NCBI GenBank assembly: GCA_000711775.1
Contig: ARYC01017330.1
Span: 62,001-126,000 of the forward strand
Reading direction: 5' to 3'
DNA length: 64,000 nucleotides
From: Oxytricha trifallax
Lineage: Eukaryota > Ciliophora > Spirotrichea > Sporadotrichida > Oxytrichidae
Under the pieces are notes generated by a model, which worked only from the letters and a program-made list of their open reading frames with translations, ran no database searches and had not been told where the DNA came from. Positions 10,927 to 22,368 of the stretch are shown piece after piece. Made by a program: the position numbers and the translations under genes. The stretch's first letter is position 1, and each line of letters begins with the position of its first letter.

Positions 10927-11972
10927 ATGCGAGGTTTGGGGTCAATTTATGACAGTGAGTATATAGATTTATTGTTTAAGTTGCGAAATGGATGTGATGA
11001 ATATAGTGAATAACTCAAGCCTGTTCTGAATTATACGTCTATAGCAAGGCTACTCCATAAATCTCCAGCAACCGTGACGTCTCACTGTCTATTAGCATTG
11101 AATTTAAAGAGATAGCATCTTAATTCCAAGCCTAAGAGACCCTTAAAATTTAAGCAGCATCATATTGAATATCTAATTAATGATAAGACTCTTAAATACT
11201 GGGCTCATTTCTCTCTAGCCTACAGGGCTGTGATGTTTCATCGCCAATTACCTGAGCTTCACATATCTGCTTAATCGATAGCGAACATATATAAAAAGAA
11301 CGGAATATCTTACAAGACAGTCAATCGCATTAAGAGAGTGATTGACTTTAATGTTCCATTTTATAAGACTAATTTAAAATAAATATCCGATTAAATGCAG
11401 AGGACTTAACAGCATAAAATAAAGTTCATACACTGATGAAGCAGTATTTACATTCAATACATTTATATCAAGGTCTTGGTACAAGAGGTATAGTAATATA
11501 GAAGTTATGACTAAAAGGGGAAGGTGTAAACTCATGCAATTCTTGGAGGAATAAGTGAAGATAGTGGCCTCGAGACTTATGTTATCCACCCTCGTTCTAT
11601 AAAGACTGAATAATATATTAAATTCTTGCAATAACTCAGAGATAAGTACGCTGACTAAGAAATTATTCTATTCGTTGATAACTTCTCAGTTCACAAAACT
11701 AAAGACTCAAGGAAGGAATATGAAAGGCTAAATATAACACATGTATTTATTGTTCCTTACAGCCCTTAGTTCAATGGAATTGAATTGTATTGGGGTTATT
11801 GAAAGGTCATTATAAGAAATTGCTGCTCTACCATCTGATGCATGATTTAACGATAGATACAGTCGATTTTATTGAGAGTGCTGCTAAGAGAGTCAGCGAT
11901 GAGAAAGCTAAAGTATGCGCAAGAGAAGGGAGATTTTGTGTATATAAATAAGTTTTAGATTTAAACGATTGA
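10927..11972 (+). pseudogene. TBE transposase (IS630/Tc1-type DDE), frameshifted
   Basis: A cut-and-paste DDE transposase. The N-terminal half from ATG 10927 has helix-turn-helix-like repeats and contains LNYTSIARLLHKS and SIANIYKKNGISYKTVNRI. The catalytic half shows the first Asp in TDEAVFTF, the second in ILFVDNFSVHK and the Glu in PYSPQFNGIELYW; the spacing between the second Asp and the Glu is about 34 residues. Total length is about 348 codons, as expected for the 42-kDa TBE ORF. Frame changes occur at about 11434, about 11515 and about 11795, next to short A or G runs. These could be decay or sequence errors. The last part ends at TGA 11970-11972. TAG encodes Gln within the catalytic motif. 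Confidence 0.9.
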
Positions 11973-11978
11973 ATAAGT

Positions 11979-12768
11979 TCATATATTAAATTTGCCCGTA
12001 AAGGGATTTGGCTTCTCTTTCTTTTCTTCCTCTTAAGGCTTGCTTGGGCCTATGTTTCTTCTCTTAGTGCCAGCTCCCGCATCTTTGTTCATCTCTTCTG
12101 GCTTTTAGAAAACTTTGAAGAGTCTCTTACTCAATTCATGTTTTACATGAGACTTTCTCTTTCTGTTTAATTTGCTGCGCTCTTTCATCAAGTATATAGC
12201 AGTACCAGGTTTTTCTATAAAGTTAGAAGGCTAAGCTTACTTGAGATGAAAGGATGCTTTTAAAGTTCCTACAGCCAGGTATCACTTATTTTAATACCTT
12301 GCTTCTCTTTTTCTTCAGGAGAGATGCTGTATCGTTTCTTGTGCGCTTCTTAAATAACTTCATTTAAGTACTCAGGTTTCAGAGTTGCAAGAACACCAAA
12401 GAAGAAGTTTCTCTCTGGCAACTTATTAGAGAGCTGTAGCTTTGATGGAAGGTAGAGAGCTACGTCCGGATCACTCATAGCATCGTCATATAGGTTTGTC
12501 ACTGCTATCTCAGGGTAGTTAGGTATCTCTATCATCCTAATTTCATTAGACTTAAAAGCATTTTTCTCTTCACTCAGTAAAGCTTTTAAGAATGAGATTT
12601 TAGTTCCCTCCTTAGTCGGCAAGAACAATCCAACTATAATGGATTTATTAATCTTACTTAAGAACTTACCTTGCTATACCAAATATCTTTAAGGTCCTCT
12701 TTACTTCGAAATTTTCCTATTAAGTCTTGAGATTGAATTCTCTTCATTGCATCATTCATAGACTCCAT
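11979..12768 (-). pseudogene. TBE middle ORF on the minus strand, frameshifted
   Basis: Reading from ATG 12768 down to TGA 11979 gives about 262 codons after two frame changes (near 12668 and near 12228). The central part is clean and contains NLYDDAMSDPDVALYLPSK and LPERNFFFGVLATLKPEYL. The C-terminus is very basic (KERSKLNRKRKSHVKH, EEEKKEKPNPF). Its place, convergent with the transposase and separated from it by 6 bp, is that of the conserved middle ORF of TBEs, whose function is not established. The basic tail suggests nucleic-acid binding; that is inference. Confidence 0.8.
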
Positions 12769-13333
12769 CTTGCTTCCTCTTTCTAGAAATGTTAATGAAA
12801 TTTAAAATTATGGATATCCATTCTAAGTTTATTAAAATCTTACTACTAAATAGGGAGGATCTACTGGAGGTCAACCTTGAAAAGATAATCGGAGAAGCAT
12901 TGAAAAACTTGCTCCAAGTTTCACAGATTGATTTCCATTTTTATCAAACTTTCTCCATTAAATTGCTCCTAATAATGTTTAATTATTTTAGGAGGTCCTC
13001 CAAATTAAGTTCGAACTTTATTAGGAGTTAAATTTTAAGGTTAAAACTTAATTAGGAGCAGATTAAATTAAAAAATGCTTTATAATTTTACCTCCAAATT
13101 AAGATCAAACTTGATTTGGAGGACCTCCTAGAGAAACAAAACTTCATTAGGAGTATTTTTATTTACTAAAATGGATAAAATTCTCATAAAATATGTCAAC
13201 TTACAGTCTTTTATGATCAATTAATTTTCTTTCCTCTCAGCAAAGAATCTTGCAGAGTGTCTTATACTCTACTATAATAGTTTATCTCGGTAGATTTTAT
13301 CATTATTATAATAAAATATATCAGCAAACTAAA
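12769..13333. repeat. Internal TBE spacer with repeated GGAGGTCCTCC motifs
   Basis: Non-coding space between the divergent middle and kinase ORFs. A block at about 12990-13030 containing AGGAGGTCCTCCAAATTAAG recurs inverted at about 13090-13130. The shorter motif TTAGGAG recurs several times. This is a likely shared regulatory region for the two divergent genes, or a hairpin. Confidence 0.6.
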
Positions 13334-14938
13334 ATGAGCACTAACCTATTAAGAAGAGCGGCATTACTTAGATCAAGTCATAAAAGTTATCATTCCAGCA
13401 ACCAACAAAAGTAGAGACCAGAGACGCTTGTACTCAGTGGGAGCCTACTTATGACAACTTTGACCAGTCTAGCTTTGAGATTAAAATATAAACTAAGTAA
13501 GAGGTTATCAAAGAAGCTGTACAAATTGAGGAGGAGGTTAAACAACCCGCCATAGAGCATTAATAAATACCAGCCAAAGTTGACAATTAATGAAAAGAAT
13601 GCAATAAAGTTTTCAATTACAAGTAAACTTATAAAAGACAATTGAGAGATATACACAACGATATGCCAAGGTTATATCTCAAGCATTAAAAGAAAGATGG
13701 GAAGTATGTCTGTGAGTTCTGTGAGAAGCCATATTTTATACTAGAGACCTCAAAGTGCACTTAAAGAAAAAGCACAATTAAAGTTTTGTCTTTATTCATG
13801 AACACACAAGGAATAGATTCCTCTAAAAGAAAAGATCAAGAAACCCAGTGGAGTCTCTTAGAGTTGAAGTCTAGAAGTAAGTTAAAATGAAGAAAGCAGT
13901 CAAAAACTTTCCAGTCTCTGAGATCAACAAAATCATGGTTAAAATAGAGGCAATGAAGATTCCCATATTAAAAATCATTAACTTAGATTCTTGCCTAGAA
14001 AGCTACCTCACTCTTGAACATAAAATAGAGAAGAGAGTCATTACAGATGAATAATATGCTTATAAGATAAATCCTTTCAATTACTTCCTTGCAGATGACA
14101 AGTTCAAAATGGAATTTGCTAATGAATATTATGCTCTTTAAAAAGCAAAGTTAAATGAGTGCAGGCATATCATCTAGTTAGGCTATTTTACTTGGTAAAG
14201 ATCATGTAGACTTCAGGCTTCCTTTACTAGAAATGACTTACAGAGAATTCTAATCTGACAATAGATGTCAGAGATAAATTAACTAGATAGTATAGCAGAT
14301 AGTTGAGGGGATTGAAGAGCTTCACAAGCTAGGTTATGTTCATAGAGACATAAAGCCAGAGAATATCATGTTGAATTTTCACCCTCTTAGAGTTTATATT
14401 ATAGACTTCAACAGAGCTCAAAGAGTGCAAGCCTCTGCATAGGAAATGTATACGGTACTCCTGGATATTTCCAGAGAGAGAAGATTGGAGAGATGGAGAC
14501 ACTTAATGGGATATCTGGGCTCTAGCAGTAATAATAATAGAGAGCGACATGCCAAGAAACGATTACTTTAGCTGCAAGGGTGAGAGAGATTCTAAGCAAA
14601 GAATCAAACAATATCTCGATAAAAATAAAATAAATGGAGGTCTCAGAGAACTTGCATACTCAACTATTATCAAGCCAAGCTAAGCGAATTAACAAACAAT
14701 AGAAACAATAAAACATCAACTTAGAAAGATAAAATTCAGAGAACTGCCACATGACTCGAAGCTTATGTTTATGGGAAATATATTAAAAACTCGCTTGTTA
14801 TACTCACTTAAAATACTAATATTTAAACATTAAACCCCTACATAAACCCTATTAAAACCCTAATAAAGTATGCACTAATAGTCTACTTTTATCAATCAAA
14901 AACCCAATCAAACTACTGAAAGGGTTTTGGGGTTTTGA
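13334..14938 (+). pseudogene. TBE zinc-finger and protein-kinase ORF, frameshifted
   Basis: The frame starts at ATG 13334. After an N-terminal part come two C2H2-like finger remnants: CNKVFNYKQTYKRQLRDIH near 13600, and CEFCEKPYFILET followed in a shifted frame by VHLKKKH near 13710-13780. Further on is a protein-kinase domain with the catalytic loop GYVHRDIKPENIM (about 14330-14370), DFN in place of the usual DFG (IIDFNRA), a GTPGYF activation segment and WDIWALAVIIIESD (near 14510). At least five frame changes are needed. The last frame stays open into the right inverted repeat, and its first TGA spans the very end of the element (14936-14938). Family membership (the 57-kDa TBE ORF) is secure; this copy is not intact. 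Confidence 0.88.
14801..14937 (-). repeat. Right terminal inverted repeat of the TBE
   Basis: Inverted copy of the left end, about 135 bp, ending in GGGTTTTGGGGTTTTG. It is followed by the ATT target duplication. Confidence 0.9.
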
Positions 14939-14940
14939 TT

Positions 14941-16770
14941 GTCGTAAGTGAACCTCACAGTGTCATCAAACTACTAAAAGAATGAGATTATATCACATAC
15001 TTCTGTTTGAAAGCTTAAGCTCTATCTTTTTATCTTAAACAGTTGCATTCACAAAGATTAAAGTGATTTTATTTTATGCAAAGTACTTAATCGTGCTGCA
15101 TAATTGGCTATGATAGAAATATTTTGAAAGATAAATCATTACGCTGTGTTTAGAGTTTGATTATTTTTCTTAATTTCATCTTCCAGCAAGGAATCAAGCT
15201 CTATTTTACGCAGTTGCAATTTAGTTTAAAATACTGCTTTTTTTTAATCTAGGAATAAAATTTATAAATTTAGATTTAGATAATGGTGGATGAGTTCTCG
15301 TGGTATTCTCCTTAATCTTAGCTTGTGTAAGTTTTATGAAAAATCCCTTTTACATCTGGCCATAACTCAAGAAAAAACTAATCTCAATGTATATTGGCTG
15401 TAATTTTTAGTCCATGGTGATATTCTCTTGTTCTATATTCAGTAGTTCTTAGTCTTGAATCTACTTAAACCAGCATCTTAGTCATCATAAAACACATAAT
15501 ATTATTGTAGAGTAATACTCAATTAATTATAAGCAATCTTTGAGATTGTCTTCCACTGCCTCCATTTCCTCCGTTAAATTATAGTCTTAGGTTTTGTATA
15601 ATTTAGGAGTTAATATTACTACGGGACTCACTTAATTTCTACTATAGGCATGCTAGTCAAAAGAGAAAAAATTTAACTAGAATTCCGAGGACAACAGCAT
15701 TGATTCTATAAATCAGCTTATTAAACACTTTGAAAAATTGTTTCCAGATAATCTTGTGCACTTTTTCATTTTATAATTTAGTTAATATAGTAAGTTTCAA
15801 GCTATTAATATAGTTAATCTATGTATTTTATTTTAATGATTGCTCTTGAGATATATTATATTAAGCTTTAATTTCAAGTAAGTCAAATACATTGCAGTTA
15901 GGATTATATATTTATTTTTATTTGAAGTTCTATATATTCATATTTTTCATGAATTTTATCGATAATATCTTTTATTACTAAAACAGATTAAATATTAAAT
16001 TTCCACCATCTTTGAAAATTGAGCAATTTTAAATACTTCATCGTGTTATGCACAATTCAATTTTACTAATAAGACTCATTCAATAAAAATTTAATTTATT
16101 AATATGATGTTTAAGTATTATATTTATGAAGATATTTCAAACTGCTTTATTAATGAGTGATGAATAATAAATATGTCGATTAAATGCTGTTCTATCAAAA
16201 ATACATGGCTTTATTTGTTATGTAAGTTGACTGATATGCATAGGCATGTTCCCATGTATTATTAATTTGCTAAATTTAAAGTCATCTCATAAATTTACAA
16301 TCTCCTCTTTTGATTGCTTGATACATATTGATTCAATTTTGTTGTATAATTTTTCAATAAAAATTTCAAATTATTACTAAGGTCTTAGCTAAATTTTGAT
16401 TATAATTCTATATGACAAATAAAAAAAAATTATAATTAATGATTAATTTATTTAAACATACTATAATTGTGAAAATTTGTTGACTTATTTTCTAGAGAAT
16501 CATTTTTAAAAATACTTTTTGTAGTTTCACCGATTTTCTCTTTAAAATTAATACGCCAATAATGTAAATTCATGACAGATTTAATTATAATAAGTCAAAG
16601 TAAATTTCATTATGGTTAAGTTTTTTAAGTCTTATTAAGATTCTGATATTTTTGTCACTCAGGAATTTTATGAAAGGGCTTAGATAGAAACCAATTTTCA
16701 ATTTAGTAGTGAATGGTAACCTCAATTTAAATTTAACATATCACTGTTTTATTCTAAAATCAAACCATCA
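14941..16770. other. AT-rich DNA, no gene seen
   Basis: AT-rich sequence with no convincing coding frame. A GC island starts near 16775. Confidence 0.5.
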
Positions 16771-16774
16771 ATCT

Positions 16775-17352
16775 TAGTCGTGACGTAGACGTATCTGAGT
16801 GAGTCGGCTTATCAATCCGTGACGTGGCAATCGTGCAGACAAAAAAACTCCGAAAAAACCAATTTGCTCCTCATTCCGCTTTACTACAAACCGAGATGCT
16901 TGCAAAGTAAGAGTAGCGGCATTACTGGACAACTATTAGGAAGTACTTCCAGCAGAGCTCGCAGAGATCTGCTTCCTATAAACAATTAAAGAAGAGTTGA
17001 TGAAAACTCTTACCAGTCCCACCGCTGCAGAGAATGTAGTCCCTGTCCTTTCACTGTGGTAGCTTCATTAACCTAACCTGGTTTGGGAGAAAATGCCCTA
17101 TTATTGTATTCTTCATCTTCTCACTGTTGAATGATGAGCACCACCTTCATCCTACTCCCTACTACTTTGGAAACTGAACTAAGTCCATGTAGCTTATCTA
17201 ATGCAGGGAAATCCTAGAACCTGGCACTCGAGCGTGAGTGCAAACAAGTAGATTGAACCCCGCCGACAGGCCACTCATGCGATGAACCCAGTAACCCTCC
17301 ACCTACCCTTAGTGGTCCATAGTGTAGTAGAAAGCACTATTAGAAAGTCTTA
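16775..17352 (+). other. GC-rich gene-like island F
   Basis: Coding-like plus frames are visible. From about 16930 to TGA 17131 the reading is EVLPAELAEICFLQTIKEEL then NVVPVLSLWQLHQPNLVW. It is followed in another frame by MSTTFILLPTTLETELSPCS and NLALERECKQVD to a TGA near 17250. These look like a broken gene or a pair of short MDSs. I do not recognise the protein. AT-rich sequence resumes after about 17350 and the retroelement insertion follows. Confidence 0.4.
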
Positions 17353-18014
17353 GATAGGATTGTGACTCGACCTCAATTAATTTTCTATTTTTACCAATTT
17401 AATTTTAAATTTAAGAGACAAGTTCATAATTTCATCCAAATGCAACAACAACAAAAAACAAATTATGATTCTAAAAAAATGAGAAAACATATTATAATAA
17501 TTATTCTTTCAGCGAAATGCGCCTTGTTGCCAAATCTAATACTAGAAAAATATATAATTCTTATTATTATTAACTTAGAAAGTTAAGTAAAAGAGTCGGA
17601 ACGAGGAGGGACAGTCGGACCGTTCTAACCAAGAGGCAAAAGTCTTGTCTCACTAGTCCGAAAAGTGAACTTCCCCCAGCTGGACTTCAACATCCAGAGG
17701 TGTGTTTTAACAAAGAAGTACATACATACTCACGAGTGGCCTTAAATCATAGAGTATGTCAGATTTGACACCCTTAAGTCAGTACATTCTTTTAGCACCC
17801 GTTCACAACTCAGCTAGGTACTACACACAACCCTAGCACAACCGGAGCACTCACTCAATATTAGGTTTTCTTAATTTTCGAATTGATTACCTAGAGTCCA
17901 GCCAACTTAACCAACAAAGATAGTGAACTTGCGTCCAATTAGTTCACTTACCTGGCTCCACCCCCAACCCCTCAAAAAAGTCCACTCTGATGACATTTTT
18001 AACTTCAACTAGGT

Positions 18015-18710
18015 ATGAGGCCTGACCGAAGAAATTCAGCCATTTAGTTTTAAACATCTCTCAACCAAGACTACAAAGAAATTATTAAGGAAAGAAGACT
18101 TCAAACACTGTCCAAAAACCTCATAAAACTAACAATCCCTTCACCTACATATCCTAACCTAAACAACTCAAATTTTACTACCTACCATTTTTCTCTATTT
18201 GATAGAGAACACTCTAAGATACTTTTTAGAAGGAATCACTCCCAAATTTCTCTAATTATTCAAATACGTCACTCAACTAGAAAATTTACTATCCTAGAAT
18301 CTAATAGGAAAACTAAATTAATAGAGAATCACCCAAGACATTAATAAGATTTTAACCAAAGATATGAGGGGAATCACCCCAGATCATATCAGGCTATTTA
18401 ATAGTAAAATATTTATACACTATGTCAACTAAAAATGCCTACTAAAGGGAGCAAACACCAACATAAACAAAAGTTAAACTCACTTACTAACAATAAAAAC
18501 TCCGGCCCAAAGCCGGAGAACCTTACTTTTGAAAACCCAGAAACCCCTAAATCCCTAAACCGCATAGATTTACTAGTTAAATCTCGATATTATCCAATAC
18601 AATTAAAGAAAGTTATTAAATAACATATAAAAGATTTGGGACTTTTATATACTATATAATAATAAAAATTTAATTAAAGATGTTTCAGGAAGTGGGTTTA
18701 TTTGATTTGA
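18015..18710 (+). CDS. Basic ORF of retroelement 1
   Basis: 231 codons from ATG 18015 to TGA 18708 with TAA/TAG as Gln. The product is basic and Asn/Gln/Ser-rich, e.g. KEIIKERRLQTLSKNLIK and LFRRNHSQISLIIQIRHS. It could be the ORF1-like nucleic-acid-binding protein of a LINE. With a single stop codon, a frame this long is only moderate evidence. It overlaps the following ORF by 31 bp. Confidence 0.4.
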
Positions 18711-18958
18711 AAATCAATGGGAAATGGTGCCCAATATGCAATCTTACAGATTGCATGGAAAATAGCTACAGAACTCTGAGAGCTTTTGATGAAACTATGT
18801 AAGAACTCCAAGAATATGTTGAGTTCGGAGTTTATGATGGAGTAAGCTCCATCGATAGCGAAGAAGAAGAGAAGGAGATTGAAAAACATGTACTCAATTT
18901 CTACAGAGAAAGAGTATACTTAAGACAGTTGTGGGCTCACAAGAATTCATTATTTTGA
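18680..18958 (+). CDS. Small acidic Cys-containing ORF of retroelement 1
   Basis: 92 codons from ATG 18680 to TGA 18956, with good protein composition. It contains KINGKWCPICNLTDC, whose Cys spacing C-x2-C-x4-C could bind zinc, and an acidic stretch (SSIDSEEEEKEIEKHV). It overlaps the end of the basic ORF in a different frame, as consecutive LINE ORFs often do. The function is not known. Confidence 0.5.
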
Positions 18959-19146
18959 GTTAATTTTTAAAGAATTAATTGAAATAGAATCAATGATGAG
19001 ACAACCAGAGAGATTGAACAGATCAGATGATTTAATTATTATTAAAAGGGCTTGACCCTTATATGCTTTAAAGCTTATTGATCGGGGTTCCCCAGAGACC
19101 TCAATTTGATCAAATTATTATTATTATTATTATTATAATTCTTATT

Positions 19147-20979
19147 TTGCAAGTTAATAGTGCCAGCGACTGAATATAATAAAAATTTAACTTTTCTAAA
19201 TTTTAGAGAGAAAGAAATAGACTTAATATGTTTTATTTTATAAGTAAACGATATTCAAAAAATCGGGAAAAATTTATGTAGTATAAGAAGTATAAATAAA
19301 TTCAAAAATAATTCAAGTAAAAATTATAAAACTATTCAGATTATTTCCAACTGTGATGTGTGAATAATGCTGAACAATGCACCACTCTATTGCTGATATT
19401 CTAATTCAGAACTTTGTTTAGGAATGACAACAATAAGTTATTTGCACTTACCGAGCAAAAGGTAAATTGAAAATATTTCTACATTGTTCTAAAATTATAG
19501 TACAAAGTATACTTACCTACTTAAATAATAAATTATATTTATTAGAGAAATTAAATTATTAATCAGTAAAGTCCTCAAATAATTGCTTTCTTTCAAACAT
19601 AGATCAAGAAATTTTTAAATCCAATCTAAAGAAGCACATAAAATAGTGATATAGAAACGAGCAGCAAAATATTCTTTGAAACCCATATATATGAAGGTAT
19701 TGTTTGATAAATTCAAGTCACAAAAAAAGACAAAATTTGTATAATAACTTTTCAATAGAAGTATTGGAATGTTTCAATACTCCAATTAATCTCTTCTAAT
19801 ACTTCTAGAAATTATAAATATACATACCTTTAAAACTTGTATAAGCTTAATTTTAATATAAACTTGAAAGATCATATTGTTATATTTAAATAAAAAATTT
19901 TCATACAAATGCTTAAGCTTCAACCTTTTTAAAGAAAGTTGAAGCTTGAACTATATATTAGTATATTTTAGTTATAGATTAAAATGTAATAACTATTTAT
20001 ACAGTTTAATTCTAAGTATGTTATTATAATTCTCTTAATTCCTAATAGAAATGTTTATAAGTCCATTGAGATTTCAGGGTGCTTTTTATTAATTCCTTAA
20101 TCAAAATTTATGGACGGAAAATAGTTGGGGTTCAAGTATAGAACATTATTCTAAATAAACATGTAAAAGAATAATTCCATTAAGAATAAAAAAATAAATG
20201 AATTTATTAAATATCAATATCTATAAAAATCTTAGTCAAGCTTCACCGTTTTTAATTTTTTAAGCATGATAATCAAATTATTTATATTTAAATAATATTT
20301 AAAATTGAGAGGTGATATTTTTTTGAACATAGGTTTCTCTCCTCTAACAACAGTCATAATTTTAGTTGGCATGGCCTTTTATAAATACTTATGATACTAC
20401 TTAATAAGTCTAAAAATTATCCAATTAGTTCCCTTGCTTAATCTAAAAATAGGAATGATAAAGAATATAAGTTGATATATATATTTTCGTAAAAGTTACA
20501 ATATTTTACTTTTTATCTAGGTTTGGTAAAATAAATTTATAAAGCCTAATTAATTTTAAATTCTATAGAATATTGTATCTTTAATTTTTGAACTTTAAAT
20601 CTCGATTAATTTCTTTATTTGAATTTTGATTAATGTTGGTAATTTTGTGGATTAGTTTTGATTTTTTATTCATTTCATAATTTTTAAAAATCTAAAATCC
20701 GTACAATAGTTTATCAAATCTTAAATTATTTAACTTAAGCAACATTGTTATTAAGTATAACATGAAAGAGACACAAGAAGTAGCGAAAAACTACGTAAGT
20801 CATTCCCTTAAAGCAATTGGTGAATGATACAGGTGCTGAGGTATCCGATAGGTATATGAGTGAATTCATTTAAAGAGACAGAATTGGATGTATCGAAAAT
20901 CAAAGTGTAAACATACCTAATTATACCTATTTCGCTGGCTTAAGCCTCAGAAAAATACAAAATACTCTTTAATTATAAA
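19147..20979. other. AT-rich DNA, no gene seen
   Basis: AT-rich with no coding frame of protein-like composition. Confidence 0.5.
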
Positions 20980-21383
20980 ATTGTAGAAATTAAATCGAAT
21001 TTGAGAAATTAATTAAGAGTAAAATATTAAAATTACAAATTAGTGGCAGTTTGCTTTGTTAACACCTTGACAATATGGAAATTGTTCGATCGAAAATCAA
21101 AATTAGCAGGACTTTTGTATTGACGAAACCATAATATTGCATCCCTAAGATGTATTAAATCGATTATAATTTTGGTTTCAAATCAACTATACTAATTAAC
21201 CAAAATATAAATCAGTTTTTCTTGAACCAGGGATGAGACAAAATAGTAAAGTACAGTTATTTTCTGATTCACTATCGAACACATGCCATATTATGTCGGT
21301 TTGGAGAAAGTTAACTGCCACTTATTTGTGTTTTATCTATAACTATTAATTAATTTCCCAAATTCAAATATATTAATAAAATA
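20980..21383. repeat. Inverted-repeat element, AGTGGCAGTT family, diverged copy
   Basis: The outer parts (TTGTAGAAAT... and ...AATATATTAATAAAAT) and the inner motifs TTAGTGGCAGTTT near 21040 and GTTAACTGCCACTTA near 21320 are inverted relative to each other. The inner sequence matches the 36.6-kb palindrome (ATCGAAAATCAAAATTAGC; CAGGGATGAGACAAAATAGTA). About 400 bp, no ORF: a MITE-like, older copy. Confidence 0.7.
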
Positions 21384-21586
21384 TTAATTAACATTGTTTG
21401 CTGGATTAAGGTATTAGCCATAAATTAAATGCATGAAAAATCTGAATAATTTACAATCAATAAAAATTTGAGATTCCAATAACATTAAAGTTCATTATAA
21501 AATTTTATATTTCAGAAACTTAAAAACTTACAGGCTTTATCTAAATCTTATATACTAGTTATATATCAAACATATGGTATTGCTAT

Positions 21587-21835
21587 TTGGGGGGGGCAAG
21601 AATATTTATTATAATATGTTTTTATATATTCATAACATCATAAATATAAAAAATAATTCATTTATTTGGTAATACAGAAACATAATATAATATCTGAGTA
21701 TCACATGTTTAACTACATTGTATATTTGCTTCATATTGTTTATAGTAATAAAAATAAAATATGAAAATTTTATCACAAAAATAATTCTAATTTTTTAATA
21801 ATTTTTATATTAATTTATTGTTTTTTAATTTTAAT
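21587..21835 (+). repeat. Left terminal inverted repeat of the 7-kb transposon
   Basis: About 250 bp, opening with a run of G followed by CAAGAATATTTATT. It matches 28341-28590 inverted. Confidence 0.85.
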
Positions 21836-22368
21836 ATACCCCATAGTCATCTCATCATCAAAGTTGTATGAGTTATAATGTAAACAAGTATAATATAAGT
21901 CAATAATTAATATTCATTATGAAGTTTCAATAGTAAACTTCATCTTCAATCAGAATAATATGCTTGGTGCTTGTGTCATGCAGGTACTTTTTATTCCCAA
22001 TTTTAATAAACTTAATTCTGGGGTCATGCTAGTTGTATTTCATTATTGTGACTTGAATATTGATGTTAGTATTTAAAATATTTGAACTAATATCTTTTTC
22101 TTAATAAAGTTAGGGCATTAACTTTGATTGTGATTGTTGCATTTACACCGGAATAGTTTATTAATTTTTTTACTTCAAATGTGCCTTTCGAAATTTATCA
22201 CTCGATTACTTACTGTTTTGATACTTTCATGAATTAAATTCTTGTTTTTAGTAATATTGTCCTTGCATTCTTCAATTGTGACATTTTAATGTGTCAACCA
22301 CACATTTTAATTTCTACTCAATATCCCTAACTGCTTTCTAGCCCATACTTATTCTCTATTCTAATTTG

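Larger units (their letters stand above)
10790..14937 (+). mobile_element. TBE-type transposon (telomere-bearing element), 4,148 bp
   Basis: The two ends are inverted repeats that begin CAAAACCCCAAAACCC, i.e. C4A4 telomere-like repeats. The trinucleotide ATT is found directly outside both ends (10787-10789 and 14938-14940). Length, ends, A-N-T target site and gene content match the TBE family of Oxytricha, Tc1/IS630-related elements that are limited to the germline and removed during macronuclear development. It carries a plus-strand transposase, a minus-strand middle ORF and a plus-strand zinc-finger/kinase ORF. All three are frameshifted in this copy. Confidence 0.95.
17566..19133 (+). mobile_element. 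Short retroelement 1 with (ATT)n tail and 13-bp target duplication
   Basis: The 13-bp sequence TATAATTCTTATT is present at 17553-17565 and again at 19134-19146, directly after an (ATT)n tail. The 3' end carries the hairpin-like block GATCGGGGTTCCCCAGAGAC...TGATC (19080-19111), which recurs in two other elements of this window. The 1.57-kb body has GC-richer sequence and two open frames but no reverse-transcriptase motif. It appears to be a non-autonomous LINE-type insertion. Confidence 0.85.

Noticed and set aside
11374-11631. Minus-strand frame inside the TBE transposase
   Set aside because: Antisense of the transposase coding region; no independent support.
13390-13656. Hydrophobic minus-strand frame inside the TBE kinase ORF
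   Set aside because: Antisense shadow of the Lys-rich plus-strand ORF.
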